Positions 43,383 to 51,883 of a DNA stretch of 64,000 nt are shown piece by piece. How positions within the stretch are numbered: position 1 is the stretch's first letter; the number at the start of each line of letters is the position of its first letter. This DNA comes from UBA935 sp031556725 (GTDB lineage: Bacteria > Bacillota > Clostridia > Lachnospirales > Lachnospiraceae), in NCBI GenBank assembly GCA_031556725.1, contig JAVBSL010000016.1, positions 29,240 through 93,239 on the forward strand. Direction: 5' to 3'. The translations under genes were made by a program, and so were the position numbers. The notes below the pieces were generated by a model. It did no database searches, was not told where the DNA came from, and saw nothing but the letters and a program-made list of their open reading frames with translations.

Positions 43383-44114
43383 TCAGTTAAACAAAATTTC
43401 ATCTACCGTTACAAACTCATATCCTTTCTGCTGCAGCTGATCGATAATTGCCAATGATGCCACCCGGGTGGTTTCATATTCATCATGTAATAATATAATG
43501 TCATTGTCTTTTATCTTACCGACAACTTCGGCTACCACACAAGATGCATCCGTACTGCACCAGTCCAAAGGATCAACGGTCCAAAATACCGGAAACATAT
43601 TTAATTCCTTCTCCAGATCCTTATCCCACTCACCATAGGGCGGACGGACATAAAGCGTTTCCTGTCCGGTAATCTCTTCAATCACCTTACTGGTTTCCTG
43701 CAGTTCTTTCACAAATTTTCTTTTATTTCCGGCTTTCAGCTGCATATGAGAGTAGGTATGGTTCCCAATCACATGGCCTTCCTCATAAATTCGTTTGACG
43801 ATCTCCGGATATTGTTCTGCATGAGAACCGGTAATAAAAAAAGTCGCCTTTACTCCCCGTTCCTTCAAACCGTCAAGAATCTGCTCGGTATAGATCGGAT
43901 GGGGCCCATCGTCAAAGGTCAGTGAGACTTTTTTAACATCTTTGTAGTTGTCCGCATCTGTCGTCTGTACCCGGCTGCTTATTACGGCTGTATCTTCAGC
44001 CGCCGGAACAGCACCTTCGCGCCTTACTACAAACATAATTCCCAATAATGTATACAAAAAGAGGAAACACTTAATCCCTTTTTTTTGCCAGTCATTTTTG
44101 ATTTTCACAGCCAC
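43383..44114 (-). CDS. Membrane-anchored polysaccharide deacetylase
   Basis: A 243-residue protein with an N-terminal membrane anchor (about 13-30) and a NodB-type domain (about 60-240). Seen: VSLTFDDGPHP (Asp68-Asp69 motif), ATFFITGSHAEQYP, GNHTYSHMQL (metal-binding His119 and His123), RPPYGEWDKDL, and a C-terminal ILLHDEYETTRVASL. The family deacetylates N-acetylglucosamine in peptidoglycan, often giving lysozyme resistance, and the anchor places it outside. The start is GTG with a weak ribosome-binding site, so it may be a few codons off. Confidence 0.9.
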   Translation of the reverse strand: MAVKIKNDWQKKGIKCFLFLYTLLGIMFVVRREGAVPAAEDTAVISSRVQTTDADNYKDVKKVSLTFDDGPHPIYTEQILDGLKERGVKATFFITGSHAEQYPEIVKRIYEEGHVIGNHTYSHMQLKAGNKRKFVKELQETSKVIEEITGQETLYVRPPYGEWDKDLEKELNMFPVFWTVDPLDWCSTDASCVVAEVVGKIKDNDIILLHDEYETTRVASLAIIDQLQQKGYEFVTVDEILFN

Positions 44115-44226
44115 TTCCCATTTTGAGTGCTTTTTAGAATATATGCAGTATACTATATTTATTTGTATTTTTCAGGTAAATATGATATAAATATAAATAC
44201 AAAAGATGGAATAGAGAGGAACTACC

Positions 44227-44706
44227 ATGACCCAAAACAAAGCTTATGTTTTAGAACATATCAGCAGTCTTCTGTCGGAACATCGCCGCCTGATGGACCA
44301 GTTTAATAAAAAACACTATGCCGAGGCCTTTACCGCTTATGCCGAAGAAGTCAAACCGGTTTTAGATGCCGCTGAACAGGCTTGTCTCGAAGATGAAACA
44401 AACCGCTCAGCCTTTTTGAATGAACTGGTTGCGAAATTTTTGGCTGATACTGCAGAAGAAATCTCTTCGCTGAGAAAATTTAAACAAAGAGATTATATCG
44501 AGACCTCCAAGCTGTTGCTTGCCTTATATACTGTTCCCATGATTATTTATCAGCAAAACAGTATCAGCGAAGAATTGGCAGACCTGCTGGTTGCCGGATG
44601 GGCAAAAGCCTACCCTCAACAGGTCTTTTTAAAAGGAACCTATGAAGAATTGCTGGAAGGCTTTAAGGCCCCCCGTTCTTTTATGGGGTTTTCATTACCG
44701 CGCTGA
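44227..44706 (+). CDS. Hypothetical all-helical protein
   Basis: A 159-residue soluble protein with no motif I recognise. It looks all-helical and carries many conserved-looking acidic and aromatic residues (AYAEEVKPVLDAAEQACLED, YIETSKLLLALYTVPMIIY, KAYPQQVFLKGTYEELLEGFK). GAGAGGA precedes the ATG, so it is very likely translated. Its last 26 bases overlap the end of the convergent receiver gene. It could be a small regulatory or scaffold protein; neighbours do not explain it. Confidence 0.65.
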   Translation: MTQNKAYVLEHISSLLSEHRRLMDQFNKKHYAEAFTAYAEEVKPVLDAAEQACLEDETNRSAFLNELVAKFLADTAEEISSLRKFKQRDYIETSKLLLALYTVPMIIYQQNSISEELADLLVAGWAKAYPQQVFLKGTYEELLEGFKAPRSFMGFSLPR

Positions 44707-45064
44707 CCTTTTGCAGCAGGGCAATCAGTTCTTCTTTTTGGACCGGTTTCAAAATATAATCAACGCAGTTATATTTGATTGCTGCCTGAATGTAATTTAT
44801 ATCCGCAAATCCGCTCAGCACCACAATAAAGGCCTCAGATATCTGTTCTTCCCTGATCCGTTCCATCAGTTCCAAACCATTCATTTCCGGCATTTTTATA
44901 TCGGCAATAATAAGATCGACTGTGTTTTCCTCCAAAAACTCCAGGGCTTCCCGCCCATCAGAAGCTTCTCCGGCAATTTCAAAGCCCTGTGCCTGCCAAT
45001 CAATCAGCAGTCCCAAGCCCTGCCGGATAAAAGGTTCATCATCTACTATCAATACTTTTAACAT
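44681..45064 (-). CDS. Receiver-only response regulator
   Basis: A 127-residue CheY-like receiver: VLIVDDEPFIRQGLGLL (acidic pocket), LIIADIKMPEMNGLEL with phospho-acceptor Asp55, VVLSGFADINYIQAA and YILKPVQKEEL with the conserved Lys. Its sequence is of the YesN type, whose usual AraC-type DNA-binding domain is missing: the gene stops right after the receiver. It follows a YesM-type kinase gene by 29 bases and is presumably that kinase's partner. It could be a true single-domain regulator or the remnant of a longer YesN gene. Confidence 0.88.
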   Translation of the reverse strand: MLKVLIVDDEPFIRQGLGLLIDWQAQGFEIAGEASDGREALEFLEENTVDLIIADIKMPEMNGLELMERIREEQISEAFIVVLSGFADINYIQAAIKYNCVDYILKPVQKEELIALLQKVSAVMKTP

Positions 45065-45093
45065 GATTTCTCTCTCCTTTTATTTGTTTTCTG

Positions 45094-46875
45094 TTATCTG
45101 AACAAAGCGATGCTGATTGTCACTTTGGTTCCGATATTTTTACTGCTTTTCACATCAAACCGGGCTTGACCCTTACCATAATGCTGCAGGCGGATACAGG
45201 CATTGGTGATTCCGACCTGCTCGCCATCTTTTAGCATTTCAACCTCGGCATGATGCATTCTGCCGGTCAGTTCCCGTACATATTCCTCGGTCATGCCCGC
45301 TCCGGTATCTTCTATTACAATAAGCAAGTCTTCTCCTGCACGCTTTGCACTGACAGTTATCCGTCCCGGACGGCTCATTCCTTCTATACCATGAATACAG
45401 GCATTTTCTACAAAAGTTACCACTGTCAGTTTGGGAATTCTGATAGTTTCTAGCCCCTCCCCTATCTCTATTTCATAGGACATGCGTTCACCAAACCGGT
45501 ATTTTTGCAATTGCAGATAAGCCTCTGCAAACTTCATCTCTTCGCCAAGAAGAATATCGTCTACGCCCCAGTTAATTGATTTACGCATCAACACAGCTAA
45601 TTTACCGATAATTTCCGAGGTTTCCTCTTCTCCCTTTATGACACTCCGCATCCGGATGCTCTCCAGTGCATTAAACATAAAATGCGGGTTAATCTGACTA
45701 TGAAGCGCCGAAAGTTCCGCCTGTTGTCTGGATATATCCGACTCCTGCTGCTCAATCTTACTTTTAAATACTACCTCCACCAGTTCCTTCATTTTCTTAA
45801 CCATTAAATTATAGTTACCCATTAATTTACTGATTTCATCTTTTCCCCTAACCGGTTCAATTTCGATAAATTTCTCTTCCTTAACCATGTCCAGGTGCTC
45901 GCCTAATGACAAAATACGTGCCGACATAGAACGGCTTACTCCCAGCATAACTGCTACCGGAAGAAGCAGATTGACCAGGATCAAAATGCTCAACGCTCCG
46001 GCACTATCCTGCAGATAACCGGAGACCGTTAATTTTTCACCGACAATATAGATATCCCAACTGGTACCGTATAAATTAATCGTTTCCTTGACAGCGGCTG
46101 TACTCTTTATTTCATTACTTAAGTTCTGGTACTCTTTCATTCCATTGATGTAGTTCACGTTATCAAATAAAATCTTATCCCCGTCACACACATATACCTG
46201 ATCACTATAATTAGCCTTTATAATATCCTGGGCAATTGCGGTATAGTTCAAATCATGTTTAATAATCTTAGCGCATCCTATACTACCATAATAATCAAGC
46301 TTTCTGATAAGCGAAATTACTCTTTTGGTATCACCTTTTTTTGCATCCGGTTTCTTATCCTCGTCGTAATAGGTATATAGCAAAAGCTTCTTATCTGCTT
46401 CCAGAAAATCCTGAAACCATTGCTCCCCCCAAGCCACTTCAAGTCTGGCAAATTCCGGCATGTTAACAATCGTGCCATTATCGGCATAAGCCGTACTGGC
46501 AATAATATTCTGCCCTTCCTTGCCATGCATCATAAACCTTTGAGGCAGCTGGGTGTAGGCGCGATAAAAATCTGCTTCGGTTTCATACTTCGTTTCCAAA
46601 AAATTAAAAATATCTAAACTGGTATAGATGTCATTGATACCATAAATTGTTCGGTCTATTGCTGACTGAATACTATACTTGACCGATTCGCTCATCCTCT
46701 GGTAACGCTGCCCTTCTTCCGCTTTACGACTATTTATGTCTCTGACAATAATTAACGTATTGGTGGAAATCACCGGAAACAGCACACAAAAAAAGAACAT
46801 CACAACCAGTTTTGTCTTTATGCTATGGCGATCCAGCCACGCACCCCATCCGTTCCAGTACTTTTTGAGTCTCAT
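45094..46875 (-). CDS. YesM/LytS-type sensor histidine kinase
   Basis: A 593-residue kinase. Seen: membrane helix 1 (about 20-42), a large extracellular sensor (about 45-290), membrane helix 2 (about 293-315), HAMP, then the His_kinase/HATPase_c pair with LHSQINPHFMFNALESIRMR (phosphorylated His) and ATP-binding VENACIHGIEG and DTGAGMTEEYVREL. The kinase is 16 bases downstream of a YtfQ-like lipoprotein gene. Related systems pair such a binding protein with a LytS/YesM kinase to sense a sugar outside the cell. Partner regulator is likely the receiver-only protein at 44681. Confidence 0.92.
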   Translation of the reverse strand: MRLKKYWNGWGAWLDRHSIKTKLVVMFFFCVLFPVISTNTLIIVRDINSRKAEEGQRYQRMSESVKYSIQSAIDRTIYGINDIYTSLDIFNFLETKYETEADFYRAYTQLPQRFMMHGKEGQNIIASTAYADNGTIVNMPEFARLEVAWGEQWFQDFLEADKKLLLYTYYDEDKKPDAKKGDTKRVISLIRKLDYYGSIGCAKIIKHDLNYTAIAQDIIKANYSDQVYVCDGDKILFDNVNYINGMKEYQNLSNEIKSTAAVKETINLYGTSWDIYIVGEKLTVSGYLQDSAGALSILILVNLLLPVAVMLGVSRSMSARILSLGEHLDMVKEEKFIEIEPVRGKDEISKLMGNYNLMVKKMKELVEVVFKSKIEQQESDISRQQAELSALHSQINPHFMFNALESIRMRSVIKGEEETSEIIGKLAVLMRKSINWGVDDILLGEEMKFAEAYLQLQKYRFGERMSYEIEIGEGLETIRIPKLTVVTFVENACIHGIEGMSRPGRITVSAKRAGEDLLIVIEDTGAGMTEEYVRELTGRMHHAEVEMLKDGEQVGITNACIRLQHYGKGQARFDVKSSKNIGTKVTISIALFR

Positions 46876-46891
46876 TTATGCTCCCTCTTCA

Positions 46892-47956
46892 TTAATACCC
46901 ACGCTCAGCCAGTACTTCCTGGGTCACCACCGTCACCGGATATTCGACACCGTCTACTACTACGGACTTCACTGTATCATCATGAGCATACATTCCTTCA
47001 TCAACATAGGAAAACTTGTCCGGTGTTTTTCCGTCTTCCAGAGATTCGATGATTTTCTTAACGTGGGGACCCTGGAGGGGATTACATGCAGTGATACAGG
47101 TGATCTTATCCATCTGGATATAATGCATGGCATCTTTCTTAACGCCGTCAAAAGAGAGGACCATAATTTCACCTTCTGTAATATTCGATCCAACCTTTTT
47201 ACCGTCTGCTTCTATGGCTTCTATGACACCGAAGGCTTCGTTGTCATTTTCGCAATAAACAACGTTGATATTGTTATATTTGTTTAAAAGGAATTCCATA
47301 ACTTCCTTGCCTTTGGCCTGGGTGAAATCTCCGGGTACCTGGGCCATAAGATCCCAACCGTTAGCTTCTTTGGCATCGGCAAGGCCTTTCGTGCGCCCAA
47401 TCTGGGCCGTGGCGCCGATTGTACCTTGAATATTAACAATATGAAGGTCTTCCGGCGCAATGCTCTTAGTCATCGCATACTGATTCAACCATTCTGCTGC
47501 TTTTTTTCCTTCCAGTTCAAAGTCCGAACCCACCCAGCAGGTATATAAGCTCTCATCATGAACATCCACCCGGCGGTCAACAATAATAACCGGGATTCCG
47601 GCATCCTTCGCTTCCTGAAGAACCGTATCCCAGCCGGTCTCTATTACCGGAGCCAGAACAATATAATCAACTTCCTGCTGAATAAAGGTTCGAATCGCCA
47701 TAATCTGGTTAGCCTGCTTCTGCTGGCCATTTTCAAAAATCAGTTTATATCCGTTTCCTACCGTAAATGTGGATTTCATGGATTCCGTATTGGCACTTCG
47801 CCAGTCAGATTCCGCACCAAGCTGTGAAAAACCTACCACAATATATTCTTTCATAGTTGTTTCCGGTATGACTGCCGAAGGTTTTCCACAGCTGGCGGCT
47901 AATAGAAAAAACATGAAAGTGATTGGTATTAATAACCTTTTTATTACTTTCTTCAT
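46892..47956 (-). CDS. YtfQ-like sugar-binding lipoprotein (likely sensory)
   Basis: A 354-residue lipoprotein: signal KKVIKRLLIPITFMFFLLAASC with the lipidated Cys near residue 23, then a periplasmic-binding fold. It resembles E. coli YtfQ (galactofuranose-binding) more than its neighbour at 53484 does: GFSQLGAESDWRSANTESMK, VDYIVLAPVIETGWDTVLQEA, DRRVDVHDESLYTCWVGSDF, VPGDFTQAKGKEVMEFL. It lies directly before a YesM-type kinase and behind a chemoreceptor rather than next to the ABC genes, so a sensing role is likely. The ATG at 47956 is preceded by GGAG; an upstream Met frame is rejected. Confidence 0.88.
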   Translation of the reverse strand: MKKVIKRLLIPITFMFFLLAASCGKPSAVIPETTMKEYIVVGFSQLGAESDWRSANTESMKSTFTVGNGYKLIFENGQQKQANQIMAIRTFIQQEVDYIVLAPVIETGWDTVLQEAKDAGIPVIIVDRRVDVHDESLYTCWVGSDFELEGKKAAEWLNQYAMTKSIAPEDLHIVNIQGTIGATAQIGRTKGLADAKEANGWDLMAQVPGDFTQAKGKEVMEFLLNKYNNINVVYCENDNEAFGVIEAIEADGKKVGSNITEGEIMVLSFDGVKKDAMHYIQMDKITCITACNPLQGPHVKKIIESLEDGKTPDKFSYVDEGMYAHDDTVKSVVVDGVEYPVTVVTQEVLAERGY

Positions 47957-48028
47957 ACTCCATACCTTTCCTATTTGATTATCCAAGCCTGGATTTACAT
48001 ATATAATCCCATACATCTTTGGCTTTTG

Positions 48029-49678
48029 TCAATTATGAAAATAGGATACGGAGTTTTCCAGTTCTTTCGCCATGCTATTCATTTTTTTACAATTCTCGTT
48101 GACAATCTGCACCTCGGTCATAATTTCATTGATATTAGTGCTGACCTCTTCATTACTGGCGGCATTTTCTTCGCTGATGGCACTTAATCCGTATACGTTC
48201 CGGATTACTTTTTCTTTATGCTCTGCCAGATTGTCGGTTTTTTCCGCAATTGCTTTGATATCACTTACCGATTGATCGATATCCTTACTGAGTTCTTCAT
48301 ATTTTTTCTGGGTCAGGGTGATGCTTTCCTGCTCCCGCAAGATGGAAGTATGTACTTTATCCGCCAGCTGTACCGATTTCTGTGATTTTTCAATAATTGT
48401 CTGGGCCAGATTTTTAATCATTTCCGCTCCTTCCGCACTTTGGGATGATAATTTTCCAATTTCCTCGGCAACTACTGCAAATCCTCTTCCCTGTGCTCCC
48501 GCTCTGGCGGCTTCAATGGATGCATTTATACTTAAAAGGTTGGTCTGTTCGGAAATGTTAAGAATTAATTCCACCGCTTTATTGATCTCGGTAATCGAAT
48601 CATTGGTCTGTTTTATCTGTTCCGAAATGGCATTTACCGAATTTACCGCATTTTCGCTGTTTTCCATAATGCCATTCATATCTGCTTTTGCTTCGTTGTT
48701 GGTTCCTAAAATATGCTCGGAATTCACAAATAAATGTTCTACGCTCTCGGAGATATCATTCACACAGTTCCCGATTTCCTGCATCTGAGTGCTGATATCC
48801 TGCACATTCCCGGCCATGACCGTAGTGGTCGTTGCCAATTCACTCACTGCCGTGGTAATCTGGCCTGCTCTGCCGGAGCTGCTTTCACTTAGCTTTGTTA
48901 CTTCGCCGATATTTTCGGCTACTCTTTCCGAAACTTCTTTTACCTTACCGATTGTTTCAGACATATTCTTCTGCATAAGTCCCGTTTCCTGCAAAAGTGT
49001 GTCCATTTCTTTCACAAAGCTTCTTCTTTCTTTCTGCTTCCGTAAGTCACCCTTTGACAATGCATTTACACCTTTGCCGATTTCCGCAAAAGACTTTATG
49101 AGAACCTTGCTGAAAATCAGGGTAATCACGGCAAACACTATCACCAGAAGGACGGCAATTCCGGCAAATTCGACAATAATACTGGTGGTTGCTCCGGTCA
49201 CATGTTCTGCGAGCTCTCCGGCAAAAGCCGCACCTACTACTTCGCCACCTGCTCTGAGGGGCATATAATAGGCAAAGTATACCTTTTCGTCAATAACTAC
49301 GTATTCATCATAATACCCGTTTTCTATTTCTGCATCTTTAAATCCTATCTCTCTAATCCGGTAATCATTCTCATTTTTAATAGAAGTGGCACTTGGGGTT
49401 CCCTCCAAAATAATTGCCATCTCAATATTCTTTTCCTTCAGACTGTCAAGATAGTCATAATACTCCCCTACATTAATTGCGTTTATTTCATTTTGATAGC
49501 AATAATTAGCCAGATTATTTGCAACAATATACAGAGTTTCCCTGGCACTGCTCTCTAAACTGCTTTTCGTTACATACAAAGAAATAGTGCTGATAATCAC
49601 CACCGATAAAATAAGCGGTACTAGCGAAAGCATGATCAGCAGTGTAAATAAACCTGGTTTAAATCTCTTGTTTTTCAT
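48029..49678 (-). CDS. Methyl-accepting chemotaxis protein with Cache-like sensor
   Basis: A 549-residue receptor: membrane helix 1 (about 10-32), an extracellular single-Cache-like sensor (about 33-170, ending in VYFAYYMPLRAGGEVVGAAFAGE), membrane helix 2 (about 172-197), HAMP and the methyl-accepting coiled coil with ISEQTNLLSINASIEAARAGA at the tip. GGAGG precedes the ATG. Placed between the ABC transporter genes and the YtfQ-like lipoprotein, it may respond to the same sugar, directly or through the binding protein. Confidence 0.93.
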   Translation of the reverse strand: MKNKRFKPGLFTLLIMLSLVPLILSVVIISTISLYVTKSSLESSARETLYIVANNLANYCYQNEINAINVGEYYDYLDSLKEKNIEMAIILEGTPSATSIKNENDYRIREIGFKDAEIENGYYDEYVVIDEKVYFAYYMPLRAGGEVVGAAFAGELAEHVTGATTSIIVEFAGIAVLLVIVFAVITLIFSKVLIKSFAEIGKGVNALSKGDLRKQKERRSFVKEMDTLLQETGLMQKNMSETIGKVKEVSERVAENIGEVTKLSESSSGRAGQITTAVSELATTTTVMAGNVQDISTQMQEIGNCVNDISESVEHLFVNSEHILGTNNEAKADMNGIMENSENAVNSVNAISEQIKQTNDSITEINKAVELILNISEQTNLLSINASIEAARAGAQGRGFAVVAEEIGKLSSQSAEGAEMIKNLAQTIIEKSQKSVQLADKVHTSILREQESITLTQKKYEELSKDIDQSVSDIKAIAEKTDNLAEHKEKVIRNVYGLSAISEENAASNEEVSTNINEIMTEVQIVNENCKKMNSMAKELENSVSYFHN

Positions 49679-49708
49679 TTATAGCTCCCTCCTTTTTGTA
49701 TAGATACT

Positions 49709-49744
49709 AAAAAGAGGCACCGCTTACCGGCAGCTCCTCTTTTT
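49709..49744 (-). terminator. Terminator of the ABC transporter operon
   Basis: AAAAAGAGG (49709-49717) pairs perfectly with CCTCTTTTT (49736-49744). It lies between the permease gene and the chemoreceptor gene, so those genes may be separate transcripts. Confidence 0.88.
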
Positions 49745-49764
49745 AGAAATATGATAAAATCAGT

Positions 49765-50802
49765 TTATTCGGCTTTTGTTTTTAAAGCACTTTTTTTACG
49801 GGCCATAACGATACTCTGAACCACCAGGAACAGGCAAAGCATAGCTGCGATAGTAATTCCGGTCCACCATGCCTGATCCAGTCCGGCTGATGAAACGATA
49901 TTCTGGATCGTACTGAGTGAAAGCACCCCAAAAAATGTACCGATAATGTTACCCACACCGCCGGTCAGCATAGTGCCGCCGATAATCGAAGAAGCAATGG
50001 CGTTCATCTCCATTCCGCTGGCATGTGAAGCCGATCCGGAACCAACATGCATGAAATAAACGAATCCGCCGATACCTGCCAAAAGGCTGCAGATCAAATG
50101 TGAGAGAAATTTTGTTCTTTTCACATTAATACCAAGCATCAGGGCACTTTGCTTATTTCCACCCACTGCATAAAAGCTGCGTCCCAGTTTACTCCATCTA
50201 AGGACACAAAACAGCAGAATAACTAACAAAATGGCAACGACGACACCGATTTCTATATAGGCATCCACATAGGTTCCCAGTTTATTTACCGATCCAAAGC
50301 CCGGTACCACAAGCCTTGTTTCTTTCAATGCCACAAACTTCTCATTTGCTACATTAAAGGGATTGGTATTAACAATCGTGGTCATACCTCTGGCAAAAAA
50401 CATTCCCGCCAGGGAAACAATAAAGGGCTGGATATCCAGATAAGCAACCAAAAATCCCTGTACCAGGCCAAATGCGAGACCAATTACCACTGCGATCAAT
50501 ATAGCCACAAAAACATTACCACCTTTGAAGTCAAGGTAAACCGCACAGCACATACTGACCAGTGCCGCAACCCCGCCTACCGAAATATCGATTCCGCCGG
50601 TAATCATGACCAGACTCATTCCGCAGGATGCAATAATTAAAGCGGCGTTGGCATTCAGGATATTAAAGAAAGTCTGCGGCTTTAAAAAGCCTTTTCCCTG
50701 AAACAAAATCGCCCCGATATACATTGCAAAGAAAACAACGATGGTTATAAGTAATAACAGGTTGGTGTCCGTGATATTTTTCATCTTATTGGATTTGGAC
50801 AT
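49765..50802 (-). CDS. yjfF: ABC sugar transporter permease, YjfF type
   Basis: A 345-residue permease of the ribose/galactofuranose ABC class with about nine membrane helices. Seen: GGIDISVGGVAALVS, VSLAGMFFARGMTTIVNTNPFNVA, GGNKQSALMLGINVKRTKFLSHLICSLLAGIGG and GGTMLTGGVGNIIGTFFGVLSL. NIVSSAGLDQAWWTGITIAA near the end is typical of YjfF. With the second permease it forms the transmembrane channel. It starts one base after the stop of the upstream permease gene. Confidence 0.9.
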   Translation of the reverse strand: MSKSNKMKNITDTNLLLLITIVVFFAMYIGAILFQGKGFLKPQTFFNILNANAALIIASCGMSLVMITGGIDISVGGVAALVSMCCAVYLDFKGGNVFVAILIAVVIGLAFGLVQGFLVAYLDIQPFIVSLAGMFFARGMTTIVNTNPFNVANEKFVALKETRLVVPGFGSVNKLGTYVDAYIEIGVVVAILLVILLFCVLRWSKLGRSFYAVGGNKQSALMLGINVKRTKFLSHLICSLLAGIGGFVYFMHVGSGSASHASGMEMNAIASSIIGGTMLTGGVGNIIGTFFGVLSLSTIQNIVSSAGLDQAWWTGITIAAMLCLFLVVQSIVMARKKSALKTKAE

Positions 50803-50803
50803 A

Positions 50804-51883
50804 TTAAGCCACCTCCTTTATATGCAGCCGCTGCTTTATTTTTTTCCAAAAAGCCGCTATGCCTTCTCTTGCTACCGGTGCACTGAAAACCACCAGTGCA
50901 ATTACCACTACTGCCTTATATGCAGAAAGCGCATCCGACTGTACATTGAACTTGTAAAGTGTGGTGGTCAAAAACTGAATAACAAAGGCACCCAGGATAG
51001 AGGCCGTCAGGTTAAATTTACCGCCGCTCAAAGCATTTCCGCCCAGCGCCACTGCCAGAATGGCATCCATCTCAATATCCTTGGCAATAACCGAATAGTT
51101 GATGGAGGAAAGCCGGCTTACTTTAATCAGTGCAGCAACCGCAACACACAAACCAAGGATTACAAAGCTGAGGAATTTAATAAAAGCGGGATTCAGACCA
51201 TTCAGTCTGGAGGAGCTTTCATTGATACCTACTGCCTGAATATACAACCCCAGGTTGGTAAACCGCAGTACCAGGGCTGCTATTATCATACAGGCTGCCG
51301 CAATAAAAAACGGTGTGGGAATCGGTATCCCCGGTATGAATCCGCCAAAATAACCAAAAGAAGCATCACTGATAATGGGCAGTTCATTATTATTGATCCA
51401 GGCGGCAATGGAGCGTCCTGCGGTAAATAAGATCAGGGTTGCCACCATGGGCTGAATCTTGAAGTACGCCACCAATGTTCCGTTAAATGCGCCAAACAAC
51501 ATGGCTACCACACAGCTTACCAAAAATGCCACAATAATCGGAGCCTGAAGGGTGTCCGGTCTTGAATTGGTCCCGCAAAGCACTCGCAGCACAACACTTC
51601 CGCTGATTGCGATGGCTGCACCCACACTGATATCCTGACCGCCTGAAGCTGCGGTAACCAGGGTCATACCAATGGCAAGAATGGCAAGTTCTGAGCCGTA
51701 ATCTAAAATCGTCATCAGATAGCCCGATAAAACCGGATCACCTGCACTGTTGTAACCTAATGTGATCCTAAAAAAGGAAGGATCGGTAATCAGATTGAAC
51801 AAAGCAAGCAATAATAGTGCCGCAATCGGAATAAATATCTGCCGTCTGAATAATTCTGATATATTTTTCATTTTTGTCTGCAT
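50804..51883 (-). CDS. ytfT: ABC sugar transporter permease, YtfT type
   Basis: A 359-residue permease with about ten membrane helices. Seen: SAGDPVLSGYLMTILDYGSELAILAIGMTLVTAASGGQDISVGA, VGINESSSRLNGLNPAFIKFLSFVILG and ALGGNALSGGKFNLTASILGAFVIQFLTTTLYKFNV, a close match in layout to YtfT. Together with YjfF and the YtfR-type ATPase it imports the sugar. Its ATG overlaps the ATPase stop codon by one base (TAATG), showing translational coupling. Confidence 0.9.
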   Translation of the reverse strand: MQTKMKNISELFRRQIFIPIAALLLLALFNLITDPSFFRITLGYNSAGDPVLSGYLMTILDYGSELAILAIGMTLVTAASGGQDISVGAAIAISGSVVLRVLCGTNSRPDTLQAPIIVAFLVSCVVAMLFGAFNGTLVAYFKIQPMVATLILFTAGRSIAAWINNNELPIISDASFGYFGGFIPGIPIPTPFFIAAACMIIAALVLRFTNLGLYIQAVGINESSSRLNGLNPAFIKFLSFVILGLCVAVAALIKVSRLSSINYSVIAKDIEMDAILAVALGGNALSGGKFNLTASILGAFVIQFLTTTLYKFNVQSDALSAYKAVVVIALVVFSAPVAREGIAAFWKKIKQRLHIKEVA

